From: CAIWHR01 sp963786625
GTDB lineage: Bacteria; Pseudomonadota; Gammaproteobacteria; Burkholderiales; Casimicrobiaceae
Length of the DNA stretch: 64,000 nt
Direction of reading: 5' to 3'
NCBI GenBank assembly: GCA_963786625.1
Contig: CAWAZS010000004.1
Span: 806,001-870,000 of the forward strand
Part shown: positions 46,405-55,171 of the stretch, in pieces
Layout of the letters: every line of letters starts with the position of its first letter
How positions within the stretch are numbered: the first letter of the stretch is position 1
Program-made: the position numbers and the translations under genes
The notes under the pieces: generated by a model
Seen by the model: the letters and a program-made list of their open reading frames with translations, nothing else
Database searches by the model: none
Told to the model about the DNA's origin: nothing

Positions 46405-46965
46405 ATGAATCGTCGCATGATGATCTGGGCAATGGCTTTCGCGCTGGCCGCGCCCGGCGCCGCGCTTGGCGCGAGCAAGGCGGACGAGCAGGCGGAGGTG
46501 CGCAAGGCGGCGCAGGACGCGCTCGCCGCGGTCTACAAGGTGCAGCCGTCGGCGCGCAAAGCGGTCGAGGCGGCTGCCGGCTACGCCGCGTTCAGCAACT
46601 TCGGCATGAAGATCTTCATCGCCGGCGGTGGCTCGGGCAAGGGAATGGCCGTCAACAACAAGACCAAGGCCGCGACGTACATGAAGATGGCCGAGATCCA
46701 GGCGGGCCTGGGCTTCGGCGTCAAGAAGTTCCAGCTCGTCTGGGTGTTCGAAACCGATTCGGCGTTCAACAACTTCGTCAACTCCGGATGGGAGTTCGGC
46801 GCGCAGGCGACCGCGGCGGCGAAGGCCGGCGACAAGGGTGCCGCCTACCAGGGGGCGGTGGCGGTGGCGCCGGGGGTCTGGCTCTTCCAGCTCACCGAAG
46901 GCGGCCTGGCGCTCGAGCTCACCGCCAAGGGGACCAAGTACTACAAGGACAACGATCTGAACTGA
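46405..46965 (+). CDS. SYLF/YSC84-domain lipid-binding protein, copy 1
   Basis: 186 residues, intact. Signal peptide (MIWAMAFALAAPGAALGA), then the SYLF domain: GYAAFSNFGMKIFIAGGGSG, KTKAATYMKMAEIQAGLGFG and a C-terminal GGLALELTAKGTKYYKD. SYLF proteins bind membranes or phosphoinositides in eukaryotes; the bacterial ones are periplasmic and poorly characterised. It precedes the AI-2E family gene by 48 bases; a second SYLF gene converges from the other side. Confidence 0.88.
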   Translation: MNRRMMIWAMAFALAAPGAALGASKADEQAEVRKAAQDALAAVYKVQPSARKAVEAAAGYAAFSNFGMKIFIAGGGSGKGMAVNNKTKAATYMKMAEIQAGLGFGVKKFQLVWVFETDSAFNNFVNSGWEFGAQATAAAKAGDKGAAYQGAVAVAPGVWLFQLTEGGLALELTAKGTKYYKDNDLN

Positions 46966-47013
46966 GTCGCGCGCCGGGCGCACGAAACCCTACCGATCAA
47001 GGCGGAACGACAC

Positions 47014-48144
47014 ATGAATCTGCACGGCAAACCCGAGCGTGAACTCGAGCCCCGTGGCACCTCCGGACTGCTCGATGTCCTCATCCGTGCCGGGCTCATC
47101 TTCGCCTTGGTGGCGCTCTGCTACCAGGTCTTCTCGCCGTTTCTGACATTGATGGTATGGGCGCTCATCCTCGCCGTCGCGCTGTATCCGATGCAGCAGT
47201 TCATGGCGGCGAAGCTGGGGGGCAGGCAAGGGCTTTCGGCGACCGCTGCTGGTGATTCTGGGCATCGTCCTGATCGTCGTCCCGACCGCCGTACTGATGA
47301 GCTCGCTCGGCGACTCGATCCATCAACTGATCAACGACTTGCAGAACGATGCGCTCGAGGTCCCGGCGCCGCCCGAATCCGTGGCGGGGTGGCCGATCAT
47401 CGGCGAGAAGGTGCATGCGACATGGTCGCAGGCGCACGACGATCTTCCGGCCCTCGTCCAGAGCATGCAGCCGAAGATCGGCGATCTGGCGAAGTCCGCG
47501 CTTGCCTTCGTCGCCAGCATCGGCGGCGGCCTTCTGCAGTTCCTCGCCTCGTTCATCATCGCCGGCATCGTCATGGCTTTCGGCGAGTCGGGCAGCCGTG
47601 GCAGTCTCGCGATTTTCGAGCGTGTCGCCGGCGTTGAACGCGGCGCCGAGTTCACCAGGCTGGCCACGGCGACGATTCGGGCCGTCGCGCAGGGCGTCAT
47701 CGGCGTCGCCTTCATTCAAGCGATCATCGTCGGCCTCTGCCTGCTGGTCGCCGGCGTGCCCTGGGCCGGCATTCTGGCGGTGATCGTTCTGGTGCTCGGC
47801 ATCGCCCAGGTGCCGGCGCTGATCGTCACGCTGCCGGCCATCGGCTACATCTGGTGGCTCGGGGAATACGGGAACGTCGAGGCGATCGTCTACACGGTGC
47901 TGATCTTCGTCTCCGGAATGACGGACAACGTGTTGAAGCCGCTCATGCTCGGCCGGGGCGTCGATGCGCCGATGCCGGTCATCCTGCTGGGGGCGCTCGG
48001 CGGAATGGCGAGCGCAGGGATTCTCGGGATGTTCGTCGGGGCCACCCTGCTCGCGCTGGGCTACCAGCTTTTTACCGGTTGGGTGGCGTCCAACCGCGAC
48101 GCGGAGGCGCGTCGCCCGGAGTCCGATTCGGCCGGGCAGGCTGA
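47014..48144 (+). CDS. AI-2E family transporter/PerM-like protein (frame broken; 3' end uncertain)
   Basis: About 375 residues with the family pattern: N-terminal helices (AGLIFALVALCYQVFSPFL, VWALILAVALYP), a soluble middle (SLGDSIHQLINDLQ...WPIIGEKV), then helices GVIGVAFIQAIIVGLCLLVAG, TDNVLKPLMLGRGVDAPM and ILGMFVGATLLALGYQL. One extra base near 47240 (Ala written GCGA) links the first ~75 residues to the rest. In the uncorrected frame it would run through the terminator at 48164 into the antisense of the next gene; the TGA at 48142-48144 is the likely stop but needs two further extra bases near the 3' end. Function of the family is broad (AI-2 export, sodium/proton antiport). Confidence 0.85.
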
Positions 48145-48163
48145 GTCCGCGAAGCACGAAAAA

Positions 48164-48185
48164 GAGGGCCCCGGACGGGGCCCTC
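48164..48185. terminator. Bidirectional terminator between convergent genes
   Basis: GAGGGCCCC (48164-48172), GGAC, GGGGCCCTC (48177-48185), preceded on the plus strand by GAAAAA. The A run upstream reads as a T run for the minus-strand gene ending at 48211, so it is a good intrinsic terminator for that gene and a plausible one for the AI-2E gene. Confidence 0.75.
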
Positions 48186-48210
48186 GCGATTCGGAAATCG
48201 ACTCGAAGCG

Positions 48211-48896
48211 CTACTTCTTCGCCGCCGCGGTGACCGCGGCGATCAGCTTGTCGGCGCCCTTGTTGGTGGCGCTCATCCGCACCAGGACGTCGGGCGGGAG
48301 CACCTTCTTCCCGTAGTACGCGTTGTTCCAGTCGTCGGACGCCGTGACCACGGTGCCGTCGAAGTTCACGCCGCCGTAGATGCCCTTGGCGCGGCTGAAC
48401 GTGATGAGGTCGGCCACGATGTCGCTCTTGGCGCCCGCGCCGACCGGGCCCGCGGCGATGCTCGCGTCGCCGCCCATCTTGAACGAGGTCGCCAGCAGCG
48501 AGTTGAACCCCTTGTCGGTCATCACCAGCGTGAGCGCCTCCGACACCTGGATGCCGGCCTGGAAACCGACGCTTGCGGTCGCCATCCCGTAGAACACCGG
48601 ACCGACCCACTTGCCGGACTTGGGGTCGCGCGCGAGGACGACGGCGTGGCCGCCCGAGCCGCCGAAGATGAAGCCGGCCTTGAGCACCTCCGGCGCGATC
48701 ATCACCGCCTTGGCGCGGTGCAGGTTCTGCTGCAGCCACTTCATTTCCGGATCGCGCATGAAGTTGGACAGCGAGGCTCTCCGCCATGATTGACGAGCTT
48801 CTGCTGATCGGCCTGCGCGTGGACGGACGGTGCAACGAATGCCGCCGCCGCGAGCAGCGTGGTCAAGCCCATGGTGCGTAGCAATTTCTGCAACAT
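48211..48896 (-). CDS. SYLF/YSC84-like lipid-binding protein, copy 2 (frame broken twice)
   Basis: About 227 residues. Signal peptide (MGLTTLLAAAAFVAPSVHA), then LSNFMRDPEMKWLQQNLHRAKAVMI, FIFGGSGGHAVVLAR and YGGVNFDGTVV, the longer Ysc84/SYLF form. The start ATG 48896 has AAGGAGAA in front. Two extra bases within 48775-48785 (Gly written GGCG and Glu written GAGA) separate signal peptide and domain. It ends in the shared terminator with the AI-2E gene. Paralogous in domain type to the gene at 46405 but clearly diverged. Confidence 0.87.
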
Positions 48897-49069
48897 CAGG
48901 TTCTCCTTGGCGCGAGTTGCGCGCAGTTGTTGAATCCGTGCCATCGGCGGGACGGCTGTCCGGGCCGACGAACCGCATATTCTATTACATCTTCGCGGCG
49001 GAGGCACCGGTCGTCCCGTGCGACGACGGCCTCGCGTCACCACGTCGCGGGGCGATCGCCGCGCGGCGG

Positions 49070-49967
49070 CTACTGCGGAATCGCGTTCAGCAGGTACATC
49101 GCGGCGAGCAGCCCCGACGGCCGGCCGAGGGGGCCGAGCCACTGCCTGAAGATCGCCTCGATCGCGCCGCTCGCGTACACCTGCGTCAGCGCACGGTTGA
49201 CCTCGAGCCGCAGCGCCGAGTCGCCGCGCGGCAGCGCGAACGCGAGGGGCTCGACCGAGATGTCCTCGGCCAGCAGCGTGAGCGCCTTCGGATCCTTCGC
49301 CTGCAGCGCGAGGCCGACCAGCTTGACCTTGTCGCTCGCGAAGGCGTCGAGGAATCCCGTCTCGAGCATGGCGACGCCCTCGTTGCCGTCGCGCAGCCGC
49401 GTCACCTTCGCGTTGACGAGGCGCTCCTTCAGCAGCGCGGAGAGCCGCGTTTCCGTCGTCGTCCCGGCGATGACCCCGACGGTCTTTCCGGTGAGGTCGC
49501 CGAGCTTCTGGATCCGCGAGCTCTCCTTGACCAGCAGGCCGCCGCTTTCGATGAAGACCAGCGAAGAGAAATCGACGTCCCGCATGCGCGTCAGCGTGGC
49601 CGTCGTGTTCGCGCAGTCGATGTCGGCCTTGCCCGTAGGCCACCAGCAGGATGCGCTCGGAGACCGTGCCCGCCTTCCAGTCGACCTTGAGGTCGGGCAC
49701 GCCCGCCGCCGCGGCGAGATGCGCGATGACGCGCTTGCACAGGTCGATCGAGTACCCGGCAGGCTCCCGCCTGTCGTTGACGAACGAGAACGGCAGCGAG
49801 TCGCCGGAGTACACGACGGCGATCTGCTTCGTGGCTTTGAGCTTCGCGAGCGTGTCGCGCGCCGGCGCAGCGGCGGCGGGCGAGGGTGCCTGCGCCACGG
49901 ACGGCGTGGCGAATGCGGCGGCGGCGAGCGCCGTTGCGGCGAGAATGGCGGAGAGGAGGCGCTTCAC
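49070..49967 (-). CDS. Amino-acid-type ABC substrate-binding protein, orphan (frame broken once)
   Basis: About 298 residues. Signal peptide (AILAATALAAAAFATPSVA), then the SBP_bac_3 core: SLPFSFVNDRREPAGYSIDL, TTATLTRMRDVDFS, GKTVGVIAGTTTETRLS and RLEVNRALTQVYASGAIEAIF. This is the glutamate/aspartate-binding (GltI-like) class. One extra base near 49637 (Gly written GGGC). It is divergent from a second protein of the same class at 50124, and no permease or ATPase lies nearby. Either the partners are elsewhere or the proteins have a sensory or lipid-linked role. Confidence 0.87.
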
Positions 49968-50123
49968 GTTGATCGACCTTTGCGGGAATCGGCGACGCCG
50001 GCGGCGCGGTCCGGCCGCGATTCTACAGTCCCGGATCGCCCTCCGCCACGCGCCGCCGCGCGCGCACGACCGGGACGGGGGCGCATGCTAAACTCGGGAC
50101 CCATTTCCCGGCTCGCAGTTGCC

Positions 50124-51000
50124 ATGCGCAAGTCCATCCTGTTCTCCTTCGCGCTCGTCGCGTTGGGCCTCGCCCTGGCCGGCGTGCGCGCCGGACGCGG
50201 CGGCGGCCTCGCCGACCCTCGACCGGATCAAGGCGACGGGCGCCATCACCTTCGGCTACCGCGACAACGCCGTGCCGTTCTCGTACAAGGATCGCGAAGG
50301 CCGGGTGCGCGGCTACAGCGTCGAGCTCTGCATGCGGATCGCGGGCGCGATCCAGAAGGAGCTCGCGCTCTGCCGAGCTCAGGATCGAGTGGCTGCCGGT
50401 CGAGGCGTCGAACCGCCTGGACTACGTCACCGGCGGCAAGGTGGACGCCGTCTGCGGGACGACGACGATCACGCTGTCGCGGATGCGGCTCGTCGATTTC
50501 AGCCTGCCGTTCTTCGTCGACGGCGGCAGCGTGCTGGTGCGCGCGAAATCGAAGCTCGCGCGAATCGCCGACCTCAAGGGCAAGCGCATCGCGGTGATCG
50601 CCGGCACGACCACCGAGGAGTCGCTCGTCCGCGGCATGAACGCGGATCTCTGCGCCCGCCGTGCTCGTCCCGGTCCAGAACGCCGCCGAGGGAATGGCGA
50701 TGCTTTCCGAGCGCAAGGTCGACGGCTACGCCGGCGGATCGCACCGTGCTCGCGTACCTGAAGCTGCGCTCGCGCAACCCGAAGGACTACGCCTTCGTCG
50801 ACGGCGACTTCTCGTACGAGCCCTTCGGCCTGCCCATGCGCCGCGACGACCCCGATTTCAGGCTCGCGGTGAACCGCGCGCTCGCGAACCTCTATCGCAC
50901 CGGCGACATCGACGAGATCTTCCAGCGCTGGCTCGGCGCGCTGGGCAAGCCGGGCCCGCTGCTGCACTCGATGTTCTACCTCAGCACGCTGCCGGAATGA
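50124..51000 (+). CDS. Amino-acid-type ABC substrate-binding protein, second copy (frame broken four times)
   Basis: About 290 residues. Signal peptide (ILFSFALVALGLALAGVRA), then AITFGYRDNAVPFSYKDREG, VCGTTTITLSRMRLVDFSLP, IAVIAGTTTEESLVRGM and RLAVNRALANLYRTGDIDEIF, the same SBP_bac_3 class as the gene at 49070. Extra bases near 50205 (Ala), 50373 (Leu written CTCT), 50651 (Leu written CTCT) and 50732 (Ala) split it into five pieces; all joins restore continuous homology with the neighbouring paralogue. The downstream gene at 51008 follows after seven bases. Confidence 0.87.
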
Positions 51001-51007
51001 GCCGAAC

Positions 51008-51478
51008 ATGCCCGCGTTGATCGCACGCCTGGCCGCCTTCGCCGTCGCCGGTCTCGTCGCCGTCCTCGCTGTGGTGCCGGCGCAGGCGCAGATGAAGTCG
51101 CAGCTGCCCGCGCAAAGCGCCAGTGCCGGGGCCGACTGCACGAGCTTTCCCTGCGGCCGCGTCGAGACGATCCGCCAGACCACGGTCAAGCAGGCGTGGA
51201 CGCCGCTCGGAACGCCCAGCGGCTTCGACGCCGACGGGCGCGCCGTCACGTCGTACAAGATCGGGCCGGGGCTGTCGAACCAGGGCATGGTCGTGCTGGG
51301 CGCCGGTGGCGGGGCGACCTACCGCAAGTCGCCCAACGCCTACGAGCAGCCGCGCTGGGAAGTGACCCTCAAGATGGACAACGGCCAGAAGCGCGTCGTC
51401 ACCGTCGCCTACGAGCCGTTCGTCCGCGAAGGCGATCACGTGCGCGTCGCGGGCAACAGCCTCGAGCTCGTCGACTGA
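51008..51478 (+). CDS. Secreted protein of unknown function upstream of Mla-like genes
   Basis: 156 residues, intact. Signal peptide (LAAFAVAGLVAVLAVVPAQA). The mature part has two cysteines close together (DCTSFPCG), a basic-to-neutral beta-rich sequence and ends MDNGQKRVVTVAYEPFVREGDHVRVAGNSLELVD, which reads like an outer-membrane lipoprotein SlyB-type C-terminal beta motif (GDRVRV...) without the glycine zipper. I do not recognise a named family. It sits seven bases after the binding-protein gene and 28 before the Mla-like permease. Confidence 0.78.
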   Translation: MPALIARLAAFAVAGLVAVLAVVPAQAQMKSQLPAQSASAGADCTSFPCGRVETIRQTTVKQAWTPLGTPSGFDADGRAVTSYKIGPGLSNQGMVVLGAGGGATYRKSPNAYEQPRWEVTLKMDNGQKRVVTVAYEPFVREGDHVRVAGNSLELVD

Positions 51479-51506
51479 CCTGTCGACGGCGATCGGCGGG
51501 TTGCAC

Positions 51507-52619
51507 ATGGCAGCGCTGGCGATCACCGACACGGCGGACGGCCGGCGCATCCTCGCGCTGACGGGCCGCCTCGACGCGACGACGCTGCCCGACCTCTGGG
51601 ACAAGGCGCGGCGCGCCGCGGACGACGCGGCGACGAAGCCGCTCGTCGTCGACGCGGCCGGCGTCGAGTACTGCGACGGCGCCGGCGCGGCGCTGTTCGT
51701 CGAGCTGCTGCGCCGCCCGCGCGCCGGCAAGGTCGAGGTCGCGAACCTCAAGCCTGCGTACGAGGTGCTGCTCAAGCAGTTCGACCCCAAGGTCCTCGAG
51801 CACGACCTCGATCCCGAATCGCCGCGCCGGCCGGCGGTCGAGGAGATCGGCTACGCCGCCGCCGGGGTCTGGCGCGACATCCGGATCCAGGTCGAGTTCA
51901 TCGGCGAGACGTCGGCGGCGCTCTTCTACGCGGCGACGCACCCGGCATCGGTGCGCTGGCGCGACGTGTGGCGCATTTGCGAGCGCGCCGGCGCCGACGC
52001 GCTGCCGATCGTCGCGCTGATCTCGTTCCTGCTCGGGATGATCCTCGCCTTCCAGTCGGCGGTGCCGATGAAGCGCTTCGGGGCGGAGATCTTCGTCGCC
52101 GACCTGATCGGCCTCGCGATGCTGCGCGAGCTGGGCCCGCTGATGACCGCGATCCTGCTGGCCGGCCGCTCCGGCGCCGCGTTCGCCGCCGAGATCGGCA
52201 CGATGCGCGTCAACCAGGAAGTCGACGCGCTGACGACGATGGGGCTGAACCCGGTCCGCTTCCTGGTCACGCCGCGCATCATCGCCGCGCTGCTGATGAC
52301 GCCGCTGCTGACGCTGTTCGCCGACCTCGTCGGGGTGCTCGGCGGTGCGCTCACGATGCAGTCGTTCGCGATCCCGTACCTGACGTTCCTGAAGGAAGTC
52401 GACAGCGCGGTGACGATGACCGATTTCCTCGCGGGCTTCGTCAAGTCGTTCGTGTTCGCGGTGCTGGTCGCCGGCATCGGCTGCCTGCGCGGCCTGCAGA
52501 CGGCGGCCGGCGCATCGGCCGTCGGGGACTCGGCGACCCGCGCCGTCGTCTCGGGGATCATCCTGCTCGTCGTCGTCGACGGGCTGTTCGCCGTCGCCTT
52601 TTACCTGCTGAACATCTGA
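51507..52619 (+). CDS. STAS-MlaE fusion permease of lipid ABC transporter
   Basis: 370 residues, intact. Residues 1-~95 are a STAS domain (GRLDATTLPDLWDKA, VVDAAGVEYCDGAGAALF), equivalent to MlaB; the rest is an MlaE permease (VALISFLLGMILAFQSAVPM, LRELGPLMTAILLAGRSGAAFAAEIGTM, ALTTMGLNPVRFLVTPRI). In Escherichia coli MlaB and MlaE are separate. The complex moves phospholipids between inner membrane and periplasm. I prefer ATG 51507 to TTG 51501. Stop and mlaF start are separated by one base. Confidence 0.93.
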   Translation: MAALAITDTADGRRILALTGRLDATTLPDLWDKARRAADDAATKPLVVDAAGVEYCDGAGAALFVELLRRPRAGKVEVANLKPAYEVLLKQFDPKVLEHDLDPESPRRPAVEEIGYAAAGVWRDIRIQVEFIGETSAALFYAATHPASVRWRDVWRICERAGADALPIVALISFLLGMILAFQSAVPMKRFGAEIFVADLIGLAMLRELGPLMTAILLAGRSGAAFAAEIGTMRVNQEVDALTTMGLNPVRFLVTPRIIAALLMTPLLTLFADLVGVLGGALTMQSFAIPYLTFLKEVDSAVTMTDFLAGFVKSFVFAVLVAGIGCLRGLQTAAGASAVGDSATRAVVSGIILLVVVDGLFAVAFYLLNI

Positions 52620-52620
52620 G

Positions 52621-53391
52621 ATGAGCGACGCCGACGACGTCATCATCCGCGTCGAGAACGTCGACGCCGGCTACGAGGGTGTCGCGATCCTCGAGCGGGT
52701 CAATTTCGAGATCCGCCGCGGCGAGGTCTTCGGCATCCTCGGCGGCTCCGGTTGCGGAAAGAGCACGCTGATGAAGCACATGATCGGCCTGCTGCCGCCG
52801 GTCGCGGGCCGCGTGCTGATCGCCGGCGACGACATCGTCACCGCCGAGGGCCCGGCGCTGGAGGCGATTCAGCGCCGGTTCGGCGTGATGTACCAGTCGG
52901 GCGCGCTCTTCGGATCGATGACGCTGCTCGAGAACGTGCGGCTGCCGCTCGAGGAGTACACGAACCTGCCGGACGCGGCGATCGACCTCGTCGCGCGGAT
53001 GAAGCTCGAGCTGGTGGGACTGGAGGCGTTCACCGGGCACCTGCCGGCGGCGCTGTCCGGCGGCATGCAGAAGCGGGCCGGGATCGCCCGCGCGATGGCG
53101 CTCGACCCGTCGATCCTGTTCCTCGACGAGCCGTCGTCCGGCCTCGATCCGATCACGGCGGCCTCGCTCGACGCGACGATCAGGCGCCTCGCCGGGAGCC
53201 TCGGCGTGACGTTCGTGATCGTCACCCACGACCTCGGCAGCGTGTTCGTCGCGACCGATCGCGTGATCCTCCTCGACCGCCGCGCCAAGGGTATCATCGC
53301 GGAGGGCGACCCGCGCCGCCTGCGCGACGAGACCGACGACCCGCGCGTGCGCGCCTTCTTCCGGCGTGAGGCCGAGGCGGTCACGACCTGA
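52621..53391 (+). CDS. MlaF-like ABC ATPase
   Basis: 256 residues, intact. Walker A LGGSGCGKSTLMKHMIGL, Q-loop VMYQSGALFGSMTLLENV (YQSGALF is diagnostic of MlaF), signature LSGGMQKRAGIARAM and Walker B LFLDEPSSGLDPITAA. It powers the MlaE-type permease encoded immediately upstream. Confidence 0.96.
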   Translation: MSDADDVIIRVENVDAGYEGVAILERVNFEIRRGEVFGILGGSGCGKSTLMKHMIGLLPPVAGRVLIAGDDIVTAEGPALEAIQRRFGVMYQSGALFGSMTLLENVRLPLEEYTNLPDAAIDLVARMKLELVGLEAFTGHLPAALSGGMQKRAGIARAMALDPSILFLDEPSSGLDPITAASLDATIRRLAGSLGVTFVIVTHDLGSVFVATDRVILLDRRAKGIIAEGDPRRLRDETDDPRVRAFFRREAEAVTT

Positions 53392-53398
53392 GCGAGCC

Positions 53399-54460
53399 AT
53401 GAGCCTCAAAGCCAACTACTTCAAGCTGGGCTTGTTCGTGATCGGCGCGGTCATCGCCGGCGCCATCGTGCTCGTCGTGATCGGCTCCGGCCGCTGGTTC
53501 CAGCCCAAGGTCGCGATCGAGAGCTATTTCGACGAGTCGGTGCAGGGCCTCGACATCGGCTCGAAGCTCAAGTACCGCGGCGTGGTCATCGGCCAGGTGA
53601 CGCGGATCGGATTCACCTACAACAAGTACCAGCAGGACCGGCCGATGGCCGAGCGCGCGCGCTACGTGCTGGTCGAGGCGCAGATCGAGCCGAAGCAGCT
53701 CGGAAGCCGTGCGGGAGCCGGCGACATCACCAATCCGGCCGCCGCGCAGTTGGAAGTCGAGCGCGGTCTGCGCATGCGCCTCGCACCGCAGGGGATCACG
53801 GGCACCAGCTACCTCGAGATCGATTTCGTCGACCCGATACCGCCGACTCTGCCGATCGACTGGGCGCCCGACAATATCTACATCCCCAGCGCGCCGTCGA
53901 CGGTGGCGACCTTCGTCAACTCCGCGATCGAAGTGCTCGACCGGCTGCGCCGGCTCGACATCGAGAAGACGCTCGACAATCTCAACACGCTGCTGGTGAC
54001 GACCAACGCGCGGATCGACGCCATCGACACCAAGACGATCTCCCAGCGGACCACAACGGCGCTGGCCAAGATCGAGGCGGCCCTCGACGACCTCAAGAAG
54101 AAGAACCTCACCGGCGAGGCGGCTGTCCTGCTTGCGGAGCTCCGCGCAAGCAACGCCGAGCTCAAGAAGACGCTCGCGAGCCCCGCGCTGCAGAAGCTGC
54201 CCGATGACACGGCGGCGGCGCTCGAGCGCCTGCGCGCGATCCTCGACGATCCGAACCTGCAGAAGACGCTGTCGCATCTGTCGCGCACGCTGGGCCGCAT
54301 GGACCGGATCCTGGGCGGCGGCGAGGCGGACCTCGCGATCACCGTCGAGAACCTGCGGCAGATCACCGACAACCTGCGCGACCTGACCGAGGACGCGAAG
54401 CGCTATCCGGCGAACGTGATCCTCGGCGAGCCGCCGAAACCGCCGGAGCGCGCCCGATGA
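53399..54460 (+). CDS. MlaD/MCE-domain protein
   Basis: 353 residues, intact. One N-terminal membrane helix (GLFVIGAVIAGAIVLVVIGSG), an MCE domain (residues ~40-145: IESYFDESVQGLDIGSKLKYRG, GLRMRLAPQGITGTSYLEIDF), then a long alpha-helical C-terminal region (~170-340) with coiled-coil character. This length and architecture are nearer to PqiB/YebT-associated or Mycobacterium-like single-MCE proteins than to E. coli MlaD (183 residues); the helical tail may form a needle or tunnel spanning the periplasm. Overlaps the next gene by ATGA. Confidence 0.93.
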   Translation: MSLKANYFKLGLFVIGAVIAGAIVLVVIGSGRWFQPKVAIESYFDESVQGLDIGSKLKYRGVVIGQVTRIGFTYNKYQQDRPMAERARYVLVEAQIEPKQLGSRAGAGDITNPAAAQLEVERGLRMRLAPQGITGTSYLEIDFVDPIPPTLPIDWAPDNIYIPSAPSTVATFVNSAIEVLDRLRRLDIEKTLDNLNTLLVTTNARIDAIDTKTISQRTTTALAKIEAALDDLKKKNLTGEAAVLLAELRASNAELKKTLASPALQKLPDDTAAALERLRAILDDPNLQKTLSHLSRTLGRMDRILGGGEADLAITVENLRQITDNLRDLTEDAKRYPANVILGEPPKPPERAR

Positions 54461-55116
54461 AACCGACGTCCCCCCTGCCATCGCCGCGCGCGTTCCTGCG
54501 ACGCGCCGGAGGCGCGCTTGCGCTGCTCGCGGTCGCCGCGATCCTTGCGTCGTGCTCGATCTCGCGCCTGGCGCCGGTCAAGCGCACGTTCCTGCTCGAC
54601 CCCGCGATGCCGCCGATGGTCTCGGTGCAGAAGCTCGCGGTGCTGCGCGTGGGTATGGTCAACGTCGGCGCGCCCTTTCGCGGCAAGGCCTTCGTCTACC
54701 GCCAGGACGAATTGAAGTACGAGGCGGACTACTACCACGAATTCTTCGTCGCACCCGTCGCGATGCTGTCGGAAGCGACGGCGAAGGCGCTGGCGGCGGC
54801 GAACGTGTTCCGCCGCGTGGTGCCGCCCGGCGCGACCGCCGACGAGGGCGACTACGTGCTCGACGGCTTCGCTTCGGAGCTCTACGGCGATGCGCGCGAG
54901 GCGGGCAAGCCGGCGGCGGTGCTCGCGGTGACTTACTACGTCTCCTCGGCGAAGGCGGCGATCCCCACGGTGCTCTGGTCGCGCGAGTACCGGCAGCGCG
55001 TCGCGTTCACCGGGACGGACCCGGAGGCGCTCGCCCGCGCGTGGAACGCGGCACTGTCCGCGATCCTCGCCGACCTCGCGCGCGACCTCGCGGCGGCGGA
55101 GCTGCCGAAGCCCTGA
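54457..55116 (+). CDS. ABC-type transport auxiliary lipoprotein (PqiC-like)
   Basis: 219 residues, intact. Lipobox ILASCS makes it an outer- or inner-membrane lipoprotein. The motif FLLDPAMPP, followed by LAVLRVGMVNVGAPFRGKAFVYR and YYHEFFVAPVAMLSEAT, is characteristic of the ABC-type transport auxiliary lipoprotein family that accompanies MCE proteins (PqiC with PqiB). Last gene of the Mla-like operon; it probably docks the MCE needle at the outer membrane in place of MlaA/MlaC, which are not encoded here. Confidence 0.9.
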   Translation: MKPTSPLPSPRAFLRRAGGALALLAVAAILASCSISRLAPVKRTFLLDPAMPPMVSVQKLAVLRVGMVNVGAPFRGKAFVYRQDELKYEADYYHEFFVAPVAMLSEATAKALAAANVFRRVVPPGATADEGDYVLDGFASELYGDAREAGKPAAVLAVTYYVSSAKAAIPTVLWSREYRQRVAFTGTDPEALARAWNAALSAILADLARDLAAAELPKP

Positions 55117-55171
55117 ACGAAGTGCCCGGATGCCGTGGACCCGTGCCGAGCACGGGCTCCGCACCGGCCTG

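Noticed and set aside
48145..48316. C-terminal extension of the AI-2E family protein into the region antisense to the SYLF gene
   Set aside because: It would run through a good terminator and into the opposite gene; family members end before this point, so a missed stop through extra bases is more likely.
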